Source of the DNA: Bacteroidales bacterium UBA5206
Lineage (GTDB): Bacteria > Bacteroidota > Bacteroidia > Bacteroidales > Tenuifilaceae
NCBI GenBank assembly: GCA_002412705.1
Contig: DHVO01000213.1
Span: 1 to 29,201, forward strand
Length of the DNA: 29,201 nucleotides
Direction: 5' to 3'
This document shows, one piece after another, positions 1 through 7,142 of the stretch. Position 1 is the first letter of the stretch; each line of letters opens with the position of its first letter. Below the pieces are notes generated by a model. That model saw only the letters and a program-made list of their open reading frames with translations. It did no database searches and was not told where the DNA came from. The position numbers and the translations under genes are program-made.

Positions 1-714
1 GAAGATGGAGCAGAGGAGGTTAGTGAAGAGTTTAAAGTTTCTGATATTGTTGTAATCCTTACAAACCCTGGTTTTCTTGCAATTGCTGGTCTTTGCGTGC
101 TTTTCTACTCAGCAATATTCCCTTTCCAGAAGTTTGCTACCGACATGCTTGCGTCAAAACTTGATGTTGACATTAAAACGGCATCACAGTATGTTTCATA
201 TTTCCCAATTGGAGCAATGATTCTTACTCCTCCTATTGGCTTTTTCCTTGATAAGAAGGGAAAAGGCGCAAGCCTAATGATGTATGGTGCTATTCTTTTA
301 ACTGTATCGCACCTTATTTTTGCACTAGTTCCTGCAGAGTCGTTCACTGCACCTGTAGCTCTAGCAACTATTGTTATTCTAGGAGTTGCATTCTCATTGG
401 TACCCGCTTCTATGTGGCCATCTCTTCCAAAGGTTGTTGAGGATAGGTACTTAGGTTCTGCATATGGTTTAACATTCTGGATTCAGAATATGGGATTACT
501 TGGAGTTCCAATCCTTATTGGATGGGCACTTTCTGCTTCAAACCCTGGTGTTTCAGAGCAAATTGCAGCAGGAGTTGAGGGCGTTAAGTACAACTACATG
601 ATTCCTGAACTTATTTTTGCTGGTTTTGGTTTGTTGGCATTCCTATTGAGCTTCTACTTGAAGTATATCGACAGGAAGAAGGGCTACGGACTAGAACTTC
701 CTAATAAGAATTAG
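1..714 (+). CDS. MFS transporter, C-terminal part (gene enters from the left edge)
   Basis: The reading frame is open from base 1 and stops with TAG at 712-714, so only the last 237 residues are present and the true start is outside the window. The visible part is very hydrophobic, with about six membrane segments, consistent with the C-terminal half of a 12-helix major facilitator. A short loop ending FLDKKGKG after a helix resembles the MFS loop signature (G-x-x-x-D-R/K-x-G-R/K) between helices 8 and 9. The segment with SLVPASMWPSLPKVV and a following YGLTFW helix resembles MFS proteins related to the MFSD1 group, but I cannot fix the substrate. The C-terminus ends in a short charged cytoplasmic tail. 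The gene is closed by its own terminator. Family assignment is good; substrate unknown. Confidence 0.85.
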   Translation, partial: EDGAEEVSEEFKVSDIVVILTNPGFLAIAGLCVLFYSAIFPFQKFATDMLASKLDVDIKTASQYVSYFPIGAMILTPPIGFFLDKKGKGASLMMYGAILLTVSHLIFALVPAESFTAPVALATIVILGVAFSLVPASMWPSLPKVVEDRYLGSAYGLTFWIQNMGLLGVPILIGWALSASNPGVSEQIAAGVEGVKYNYMIPELIFAGFGLLAFLLSFYLKYIDRKKGYGLELPNKN

Positions 715-734
715 TAAGTTAATTTGTTATTATA

Positions 735-766
735 GGGGCTACTCTTAACTGGGTAGCCCTTTTTTA
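735..766 (+). terminator. Intrinsic terminator of the MFS gene
   Basis: A 7-bp perfect stem GGGCTAC/GTAGCCC (736-742 with 753-759), extendable by a G-T pair, has a 10-nt loop and is followed by a run of seven T. It lies 20 bases after the MFS stop codon, so it should separate that transcript from the DUF3857 gene at 818. Confidence 0.85.
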
Positions 767-817
767 TTTTAAAAAGATTACTAATTTCATGTAAGAATTA
801 ACTAATCGTAATATAAC

Positions 818-2830
818 ATGATTAAAAAGATTGCCTGCTTACTTGTAGCAGTATTTGCACTGGCACCAGTGTTCTCGCAAACCTATTCGACCAAGTTCGG
901 AAAAATATCCGACGAAGAGCTTTCAATGAGTGTTTATCCTGCTGACTCAACTGCTTCAGCTGTGGTTTTACATGATATTGGAAATAGTATTATTTTCTAT
1001 AATACTATCGATAATAAGTTTCAATTAAGAATTAAAAGACAAACAAGAATTAAAATTTTAAATAAAGAGGGCTTTGATTGGGGAAACGTTGAGATTCCAT
1101 TATATCAAGGTAGCGGCATGAAAGAGACAATTGCAGATATTAAAGCCTATACTTTTAACATGGTAAATGGAAAACAGGTGAAGGAAAAGGTTAATCGGAA
1201 AGATATCTATTACGAAACTGTATCTGAAAGTAAGCGGGTTTGCAAATTTGCAATGCCCAAAGTTATTGAGGGTTCTGTTTTTGAATATGAGTATGAGATA
1301 GTCTCAGACTATACCTATAACCTTCAGCCTTGGTCATTCCAGTTTTTTATACCTGTTGTATATACTGAATACAATGTGTTTTACCCTGAGTATTTTACCT
1401 ATAACCCACATTTGTCGGGTTATGAGAATATTCATGTAAAGAACAGTTCCAGTATGCAAAAGATTGTATTTACTGGTTTTTATAGAGGGGGCAATGGCCC
1501 AAGTCAAGCATATAGCGAAACATTATCCTATTTACAGACAGAAAAGACTTTTACTGCATCTAATGTTCCTGCTCTTAAATCGGAAGTATATGTGGATAAT
1601 ATTAGCAACTATATTTCACGAGTAAGTTTTGAACTAGCACAAACAAAATTTCCAAATGAGGTGGCTAAACAGCACACTTCAACATGGGCTAAAATTGTAG
1701 AAGATTTTCTTGATCATTCTGATTTTGGGGGGCAGTTAAATGGAGGTAACTATTTAGAAGATGACCTCAATGCCCATTTGGCTTCTGTTGAGAACTCTAA
1801 TGAAAAGCTAGTTGCTACATATAATTTTATCAAGGACAGAGTTAAATGGAATGGTAAATACCGGGTTTTTACGGATAATGGGGTTCGTGCTGCTTATAAG
1901 GAGAATATTGGAAACTCCGCAGAGGTAAATTTGAACCTGATTATTGCTTTGAGTCGTGCAGGGTTTGAGGTTAAACCAGTTATTTTAAGCACCCGAAGTA
2001 ATGGGTTGATTTTTGATTGGAAAAAAACAAAAACCGATTTTAATCATGTGGTTGCATTAGTTACTATAGATGGAAAAGAACTGGTTCTTGATGCTACAAC
2101 TTCCATGGGTGGCATTGGAACATTGCCCTTAGAGTGCTTAAATGGACAAGGCTTAATTGTTGACAAAAAGCGAAATGCGTGGAAAAATTTGCGACCTTCC
2201 AACTTGTCACGTAAAGTTAATCTGGTGGAACTTCGGATTGATAATGATGTGCTTAAAGGCATTGTTAAAACCAACTATACCGACTATTATGCTATGACAT
2301 ATAAGGATCTTAATCCTAATATAGATGCAGATAAACTTAAAGAGTCTGTAGAATCGCAGTTGGTTGCAGCAACTGTAGATAGTATAAGCATTAGTGTAAC
2401 ATCATCAATTGTTCCAGAAATTAAATTGGGATATAATTTCGAAACAACTGGTGCAGTTGCATCTTCTGGTAATATTATGTATTTATCGCCATTTGTTGGT
2501 GTAGGCATCAATTCAAATCCATTTAAACTACTTGAACGCAAATTTCCTGTTAATTTTGGTTTTCCATTTGAAGAGTCTTATGTGATTAGACTTACGTTAC
2601 CCGAGGGATACCAAGTTGAGTCTATGCCTCAGAGTATAAGTATGTCTATTCCTGAAGGAAAGGGGCGGTTTGTTTTTTCTGCTTCTACATTGGGTAATAC
2701 TATTGTTCTTGTTGGTAAGGTTCAGATTAATAGGGATTTATTTATTTCTGATGATTACCTTATTCTCAAGCAGTTCTTTGAGCAAATTGTATCAAAAAGT
2801 AACGAGAAGATAGTGCTAAAAAAGGTTTAG
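818..2830 (+). CDS. Secreted DUF3857 / transglutaminase-like protein, catalytic Cys replaced
   Basis: A 670-residue protein with a classical signal peptide (two Lys, hydrophobic core residues 5-18, cleavage near Ser20-Gln21), so periplasmic or surface-exposed. Residues about 50-250 look like the DUF3857 beta domain and about 310-430 like a transglutaminase-like papain fold, with a C-terminal beta-rich tail; this architecture is common in Bacteroidota. In the transglutaminase core the expected G-D-C-K motif reads GNSAE: Ser367 stands where Cys should be, while His410 and Asp425 of the triad are kept. The downstream neighbour at 2896 is a paralogue of similar length that keeps Cys. The protein is therefore probably a non-catalytic (binding or structural) member, although Ser could in principle act as a weak nucleophile. 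Biological role is unknown. No convincing promoter was found; the ATG is the first one after the MFS terminator. Confidence 0.85.
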   Translation: MIKKIACLLVAVFALAPVFSQTYSTKFGKISDEELSMSVYPADSTASAVVLHDIGNSIIFYNTIDNKFQLRIKRQTRIKILNKEGFDWGNVEIPLYQGSGMKETIADIKAYTFNMVNGKQVKEKVNRKDIYYETVSESKRVCKFAMPKVIEGSVFEYEYEIVSDYTYNLQPWSFQFFIPVVYTEYNVFYPEYFTYNPHLSGYENIHVKNSSSMQKIVFTGFYRGGNGPSQAYSETLSYLQTEKTFTASNVPALKSEVYVDNISNYISRVSFELAQTKFPNEVAKQHTSTWAKIVEDFLDHSDFGGQLNGGNYLEDDLNAHLASVENSNEKLVATYNFIKDRVKWNGKYRVFTDNGVRAAYKENIGNSAEVNLNLIIALSRAGFEVKPVILSTRSNGLIFDWKKTKTDFNHVVALVTIDGKELVLDATTSMGGIGTLPLECLNGQGLIVDKKRNAWKNLRPSNLSRKVNLVELRIDNDVLKGIVKTNYTDYYAMTYKDLNPNIDADKLKESVESQLVAATVDSISISVTSSIVPEIKLGYNFETTGAVASSGNIMYLSPFVGVGINSNPFKLLERKFPVNFGFPFEESYVIRLTLPEGYQVESMPQSISMSIPEGKGRFVFSASTLGNTIVLVGKVQINRDLFISDDYLILKQFFEQIVSKSNEKIVLKKV

Positions 2831-2845
2831 CTAGTTGCAAATTCT

Positions 2846-2880
2846 AAGTGTGGGCAAACTCATTGTCCTCCCACACTTTT
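2846..2880 (+). terminator. Intrinsic terminator between the two DUF3857 genes
   Basis: Perfect 9-bp stem AAGTGTGGG/CCCACACTT (2846-2854 with 2870-2878), 15-nt loop, followed by TTTTATTATTT. It lies just after the first DUF3857 stop codon (2830). Because it occupies 2846-2880, the open frame that could begin at 2848 cannot be the real start of the next gene, which supports ATG 2896. Confidence 0.85.
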
Positions 2881-2895
2881 ATTATTTCTTGTATT

Positions 2896-4800
2896 ATGAT
2901 AAAGTATAAGTTAGTTGTAGTACTAGTTTTCCTTACTAAGGTTTTGTTGGCTCAATACCCAGTTAGCACAATTCCAGAGGAACTGACCAAAAAAACGGAC
3001 TGTGTTGTTAGGAGGCATGATTATAAACTAGAGGTTAAAAGCGACAGGGAAGCTCAGATAACAATAAAAACAGCCGTTACAATACTTAATGAACAGGGTG
3101 TTAAGTTTGGCCACTTCTCGGAGAGTTTCGATTCTAATACCAAACTTTCCAAGGTTAAGGGGAGTATTTATAATGCGGCAGGGAAACTTGTTAGGAAAAT
3201 ATCGTCGGGAGATTTTAAGGACTATAATGTTGATGAGTATGGTACGCTTCTCGATGATTCTAAAACTAAATACTGCGAGGTGCTTTACCCATCGTATCCT
3301 TATACTGTAGAGTATGAGTACAGAGTAGATGTTTCTGGCTATATTGGTTTGCCTACCTTTTTCCCCGTTTTAGGTTATGGAGTAAGTGTAGAGGAGGCAA
3401 ATTTTACATTAATCTACCCAACATCGCATCCAATCCGCTACAAGTCATTTGGAGTTGATCAACCTAAGCAAAACGCTATTGGTGTTGATGTTGAATCGCT
3501 TAGTTGGAGTGTGGTGGATTTTCCTTCTGTTGAACCAGAGTATTTTACTCCTGTGCGCTATGAGGTGTTACCCATGGTTCTTTTATCGCCAGGTCAGTTT
3601 TTTTACGATGGCTATAGCGGCGATTTTTCTTCGTGGAATACCTATGGTATGTGGGTTGCTTCATTGATTAAAGGGAGGGAAGACCTTTCTTCTGCTACAA
3701 AAGAGAAAGTTAAATTGTTGGTGGCTGGTGCAAGCACTGAAACCGAGAAGGTGAGGCGTATTTACAAATTCATGCAGGGTAATACTCGCTACGTGAGTAT
3801 CCAGTTGGGCATTGGCGGTTTTCAGCCTTTCCCTGCATCTTTTGTTGAGAGCAAAGGGTTTGGCGACTGTAAGGCTTTGGTGAATTACACCAAAGCTCTT
3901 CTGAGAGAGGCTGGTATAAAATCGTATTACACAGAGATTGGAGTGCATGGAACTCGTATTTCCTACCCCGAATTTCCTAGTGCAAACCAAACTAACCATA
4001 TTGTGCTTTGTGTTCCTATTGAGAATGATACCCTTTGGTTGGAGTGTACTAACCAGCGGAATCCTTTTGGGCTAGTGCCTGCTTCTATCCAGAATCAAAA
4101 AGCGTTGCTAATTGATGAAGAAAAAGGTGGTGTGCTGGTTAACACTGCACATATAGAGTCGGGAAATAGGCAGGAGAGAACCTTAACCCTTTCTTTACTA
4201 GAAAATGGAACTGTTGAAGGTTCTATTGAAACAAAAACTTATAATGGAGAAATTGAGAACTTGTTCCCTGAGCTATGGCAGGCAAGAAAAGATCAGGAGA
4301 ACATTATTCTTAAAAAGTATAAGTCCTTAACACCAACTCTTGGTAAAATTGAGTACGATTTGAACGACAGTACCCAATTGTATGCCACAGAGTTTATAGG
4401 TTTTAGTGCAAAGAATTATGCTTCAATATCAGGCGATAGGCTGTTCTTTCCCGTAAATCCTATTGCCGTTCATACCTCGTTACCCCCTAAGCAGAAAAAT
4501 AGGCGAGGTGACTTGGAGATTCGCTATGCATACTCTCATGTAGATACCACTCAAATTAAGTTGCCTGTAGGTTATCGGCTCGAGATGCTTCCAAAGCCAG
4601 CTCTAATTGAAAATCAGTTTGGTTCGTATAGCCTTAAGGTTGTTGTGGACAATGGTGTGCTAACCTGTGTTAGGGCATTTAGCATTAAGCTACTTAGGTT
4701 GCCACCTGCTGAGTATGATAATTTTGTAACGTTTTTAACAACAGTGAATAAAAGCGACAGGCAAACTGCTGTAATAGTTAAGGATAAGGAGGATGTATAG
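2896..4800 (+). CDS. Secreted DUF3857 / transglutaminase-like protein, Cys and His present
   Basis: A 634-residue protein starting at ATG 2896, chosen because it begins a signal peptide (MIKYK, then a hydrophobic stretch ending LLAQ) and because the longer frame from 2848 starts inside a terminator. DUF3857 domain about residues 35-230, transglutaminase-like core about 280-400, C-terminal beta region to 634. The core carries GFGDCKALVN with Cys325, His368 in a TNHIVL strand, and WLECT where the third triad position is Glu383 rather than Asp; from memory Glu at this place is common in DUF3857 proteins. The fold and secretion are well supported; whether it is a peptidase, a transglutaminase or a binding protein is not. 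It follows a paralogue that has lost its Cys, so the pair may work together, although a terminator separates the two genes. Confidence 0.87.
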   Translation: MIKYKLVVVLVFLTKVLLAQYPVSTIPEELTKKTDCVVRRHDYKLEVKSDREAQITIKTAVTILNEQGVKFGHFSESFDSNTKLSKVKGSIYNAAGKLVRKISSGDFKDYNVDEYGTLLDDSKTKYCEVLYPSYPYTVEYEYRVDVSGYIGLPTFFPVLGYGVSVEEANFTLIYPTSHPIRYKSFGVDQPKQNAIGVDVESLSWSVVDFPSVEPEYFTPVRYEVLPMVLLSPGQFFYDGYSGDFSSWNTYGMWVASLIKGREDLSSATKEKVKLLVAGASTETEKVRRIYKFMQGNTRYVSIQLGIGGFQPFPASFVESKGFGDCKALVNYTKALLREAGIKSYYTEIGVHGTRISYPEFPSANQTNHIVLCVPIENDTLWLECTNQRNPFGLVPASIQNQKALLIDEEKGGVLVNTAHIESGNRQERTLTLSLLENGTVEGSIETKTYNGEIENLFPELWQARKDQENIILKKYKSLTPTLGKIEYDLNDSTQLYATEFIGFSAKNYASISGDRLFFPVNPIAVHTSLPPKQKNRRGDLEIRYAYSHVDTTQIKLPVGYRLEMLPKPALIENQFGSYSLKVVVDNGVLTCVRAFSIKLLRLPPAEYDNFVTFLTTVNKSDRQTAVIVKDKEDV

Positions 4801-4835
4801 TTGCTCTGAAATGAGTTGATGCAAAAAGCGTATAT

Positions 4836-4874
4836 AAAAAAACGGGTGTCCCCAAAAAGTGGACACCCGTTTTG
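4836..4874. terminator. Bidirectional intrinsic terminator between convergent DUF3857 and purA genes
   Basis: An 11-bp perfect stem AACGGGTGTCC/GGACACCCGTT (4841-4851 with 4861-4871) with a 9-nt loop is flanked by A-rich sequence on the left (from 4836) and T-rich sequence on the right. It can thus end transcription on both strands; it is the strongest hairpin in the window. Confidence 0.9.
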
Positions 4875-4895
4875 TTATTTGCAATTATATAGTAC

Positions 4896-6158
4896 TTATC
4901 TCACTATTGTTGCATTACGAGCAGGCCCAACAGAAACAATTCTAACAGGAACACCTGTTTCCTTTTCAATAAACTGAATGTACTCCATTAGTTCTTTTGG
5001 AAGTTCACTCTCAGTAGTCATGCCAGAGATGTTAGTTTTCCATCCCTTAAACTCTTTGTAAATAGGAGTTATTTCAACATCAATGTCAAAGGGCATTCTA
5101 TCTGTAATATTGCCATTTATAGAGTATGCTGTTGCCACTTTAATTGTATCAAACGTGTCAAGAACATCGGCTTTGGTCATTATAAGTGCCGTAACTCCAT
5201 TAAGCATTACAGCATACTTAAGGGCAACCAAATCCAGCCATCCACAGCGCCTTGGGCGACCTGTTGTGGCACCAAACTCATGGCCAATCTTGCGAAGCAA
5301 CTCACCAGTTTCATTCTCCTGTTCGGTAGGGAAGGGTCCCGCACCAACGCGGGTGCAATAGGCTTTAAAAATACCTAGCACCTCACCTATGCTTGATGGA
5401 GCAATGCCTAATCCGGTGCATGCACCAGCACAAACCGTGTTAGAAGAGGTTACAAATGGGTAAGAGCCAAAGTCAATGTCAAGCAATGAGCCTTGAGCCC
5501 CTTCGGCTAGCATCTTTTTGCCCTCCCTTAGGTACTGGTTAACCTCGTGTTCCGACTCAATTATCTCGAAGCGTTTAAGTGTTTCAATGCCCTTAAACCA
5601 GGCTTCTTCGTGCTGCTCAATGTTGCTTTGGTAGTCGTATTGCCTAAGTATATCTTTATGCTTTTCCTTTAGCTGATTGTAGCGCTCCTTAAAGTCGGGG
5701 CGAAGTATATCGCCAACTCGCAAACCGTTACGGCCGGTCTTATCCATGTAGGTTGGGCCAATTCCCTTAAGCGTAGATCCAATTTTACCTTTTCCCTTTG
5801 CGGCTTCGGAGGCGGCATCGAGTTCTCTGTGCGAGGGTAGGATTAGATGCGCTTTTTGTGAGAGCTTTAGCGATTCGGTTGGGTTAACACCCATTTGTTC
5901 TAGGGATTCAATCTCCTTAGCAAAGGTGATTGGGTCTAGTACCACACCGTTACCAATAATGTTGATAATTTGGTTATGGAAAATGCCCGAAGGGATGGTG
6001 TGTAGTACATGTTTAATGTTGTTAAACTCTAAGGAGTGTCCAGCGTTGGGACCACCTTGAAATCGTGCTACAACATCGTACTTAGGGGCAAGTACGTCCA
6101 CAACTTTTCCTTTGCCTTCGTCGCCCCATTGAAGACCTAACAGTACATCTGCTTTCAT
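4896..6158 (-). CDS. purA: Adenylosuccinate synthetase
   Basis: Makes adenylosuccinate from IMP, aspartate and GTP, the first committed step to AMP; cytoplasmic. The 420-residue protein has the usual family length. The N-terminal GDEGKGK loop holds catalytic Asp13 and the NAGHS motif holds His41, both at the positions numbered in the E. coli enzyme; the IMP/GTP region GATTGRPRRCGW follows near residue 300. I start at ATG 6158, giving MKADVLLGLQWGDEGKGK; an in-frame ATG at 6194 adds 12 residues (MYASPHRKREIT) with no family counterpart and would begin right at a hairpin. It is third in a same-strand series after rel and the Fur-family gene, an order I recall as common in Bacteroidota, but it probably has its own promoter because a terminator ends the fur transcript. 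A terminator-like hairpin sits in its leader. Confidence 0.96.
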   Translation of the reverse strand: MKADVLLGLQWGDEGKGKVVDVLAPKYDVVARFQGGPNAGHSLEFNNIKHVLHTIPSGIFHNQIINIIGNGVVLDPITFAKEIESLEQMGVNPTESLKLSQKAHLILPSHRELDAASEAAKGKGKIGSTLKGIGPTYMDKTGRNGLRVGDILRPDFKERYNQLKEKHKDILRQYDYQSNIEQHEEAWFKGIETLKRFEIIESEHEVNQYLREGKKMLAEGAQGSLLDIDFGSYPFVTSSNTVCAGACTGLGIAPSSIGEVLGIFKAYCTRVGAGPFPTEQENETGELLRKIGHEFGATTGRPRRCGWLDLVALKYAVMLNGVTALIMTKADVLDTFDTIKVATAYSINGNITDRMPFDIDVEITPIYKEFKGWKTNISGMTTESELPKELMEYIQFIEKETGVPVRIVSVGPARNATIVR

Positions 6159-6195
6159 GGTTATTTCTCTTTTTCGATGCGGACTAGCATACATG

Positions 6196-6226
6196 AAAAA
6201 CCCCAGTGCCGTCCGTACGCACTAGG
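6196..6226 (-). promoter_or_regulatory. Terminator-like hairpin in the purA leader
   Basis: Read on the minus strand: CCTAGTGC, a 9-nt loop, GCACTGGG, then G followed by five T. The stem is 8 bp with one mismatch (6202-6209 with 6219-6226). It lies 38 bases before the purA ATG and downstream of the separate fur terminator, so it is not needed to end the fur transcript. That makes a premature-termination (attenuation) role plausible, but no anti-terminator pairing was identified. It could also be a second, back-up terminator. Confidence 0.4.
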
Positions 6227-6445
6227 ATTCCAAAAAGCACCTAAAGGTACGAAAAAAGCTGGTGCAATTCCTAATATATATTTAAAGAATTATGGACGTT
6301 ATTAGTGTGTTGTGTTGCTGCTAAGTAGTTGTTGTAACGTGAGTAATATGCTGTTTTGCGTTGGTTAAATGTGCTCTTTTTTTTGAGTATTTAACCTTAT
6401 TGTTGATAAGTTATTAGAGCTCTAAGTAAAGGAAGGCAAAAGGGA
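6227..6445. other. Fur gene-purA intergenic region, promoter not resolved
   Basis: About 220 AT-rich bases between the fur terminator and the purA leader hairpin, part of a 338-base gap between genes. On the minus strand a -7-like TACCTTTA lies at 6243-6250, a single mismatch from TAnnTTTG, and is a possible purA promoter, but no good -33 TTTG is at the right distance. No open frame, tRNA or known riboswitch was seen. Confidence 0.3.
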
Positions 6446-6476
6446 ATAAAAAAAGCGGAATTGAAAAATCCCGCTT
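6446..6476 (-). terminator. Intrinsic terminator of the Fur-family gene
   Basis: On the minus strand: AAGCGGGA, an 8-nt loop, TTCCGCTT, then a run of T (8-bp stem with one G-T pair, 6453-6460 with 6469-6476). It starts about 20 bases after the fur stop codon, inside the gap before purA. Confidence 0.8.
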
Positions 6477-6496
6477 CGTGATACTTTATAAGTAAC

Positions 6497-6994
6497 TTAT
6501 TCGTGCTGTTCTTGGGGCTCTTGTGGTGTGTTGCTATTTCTTTCTGATTCAGAAAGACATTCGTTACACGTTCCGTAAAAATATAGGGAGTGATGCGATA
6601 TTCTAAAGTTCATGAATTTTGATGCTGTTGTTTTTATCTCCTGAATTCGCGGATCGCAAAACTCTATAACTTTACCGCAAGAGGTACAAATTAAATGGTC
6701 GTGCTGTTTACACTCGTATGCTTTTTCAAATTGCGCTATGTTTTTACCAAACTGGTGTTTTACCACTAGTCCACACTCAAGAAGTAGCTCTATGGTATTG
6801 TAAAGCGTTGCTCTACTTACTCTATAGTTCTTGTTCTTCATGTAGATGTAGAGCGTTTCAATATCGAAATGCTCTTCCCTGGTGTATATCTCATCGAGTA
6901 TGGCAAAACGCTCTGGAGTTTTCCTATGTCCCTTACGCTCAAGGTACTCAATGAATATCTTTTTGACAGTATCTTTTGTGGTTACGCAATTCAT
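6497..6994 (-). CDS. Fur-family metal-dependent transcriptional regulator
   Basis: A 165-residue DNA-binding repressor of the Fur/PerR/Zur family. N-terminal winged helix about residues 8-85, including KTPERFAILDEI and the recognition region VSRATLYNTIELL. The dimerisation domain has the HDHLICTSCGKVIEF motif with the first CxxC, and a second pair in YGTCNEC, together forming the structural zinc site; His residues in QHDH and in SHHSLYFYG fit the regulatory metal site. The tail after the second CxxC is Glu/Gln-rich and variable. The sequence does not say whether it senses iron, peroxide or zinc, so I give no gene symbol. It lies between rel and purA, has its own promoter-like sequence (7021-7050) and terminator, and a Fur-box-like palindrome lies just upstream, suggesting autoregulation. 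Confidence 0.92.
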   Translation of the reverse strand: MNCVTTKDTVKKIFIEYLERKGHRKTPERFAILDEIYTREEHFDIETLYIYMKNKNYRVSRATLYNTIELLLECGLVVKHQFGKNIAQFEKAYECKQHDHLICTSCGKVIEFCDPRIQEIKTTASKFMNFRISHHSLYFYGTCNECLSESERNSNTPQEPQEQHE

Positions 6995-7020
6995 GGTTAT
7001 ATAGACTAAATTAATACAGC

Positions 7021-7050
7021 TAAAAGTAGCAAAAAAAGTATAATTAACAA
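7021..7050 (-). promoter_or_regulatory. Probable promoter of the Fur-family gene
   Basis: On the minus strand a -33 TTG (7050-7048) is followed after exactly 19 bases by TACTTTTA (7028-7021), close to the Bacteroidota pattern TTTG-N19-TAnnTTTG. The predicted start of transcription is about 20 bases before the ATG at 6994. Confidence 0.5.
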
Positions 7051-7064
7051 CAATCCGTGAAAAC

Positions 7065-7079
7065 GAATAATCATTATCG
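7065..7079 (-). promoter_or_regulatory. Fur-box-like operator upstream of the Fur-family gene
   Basis: Minus strand reads CGATAATGATTATTC, with a perfect ATAAT-G-ATTAT palindrome at its centre. It matches 11 of 14 defined positions of the 7-1-7 Fur/PerR-type consensus TGATAATNATTATCA. It lies about 12-15 bases upstream of the -33 box of the fur promoter. The match is seen in the sequence; that the adjacent regulator binds it is inference. Confidence 0.5.
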
Positions 7080-7142
7080 GGTTAACATGTGGTAGCTAAA
7101 AATGTTTACAGAGGAAGCCGATTTTGTTATTTTAAGAACAAC

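Noticed and set aside
2848..2895. Earlier start for the second DUF3857 gene
   Set aside because: It lies inside the terminator at 2846-2880 and would bury the signal peptide.
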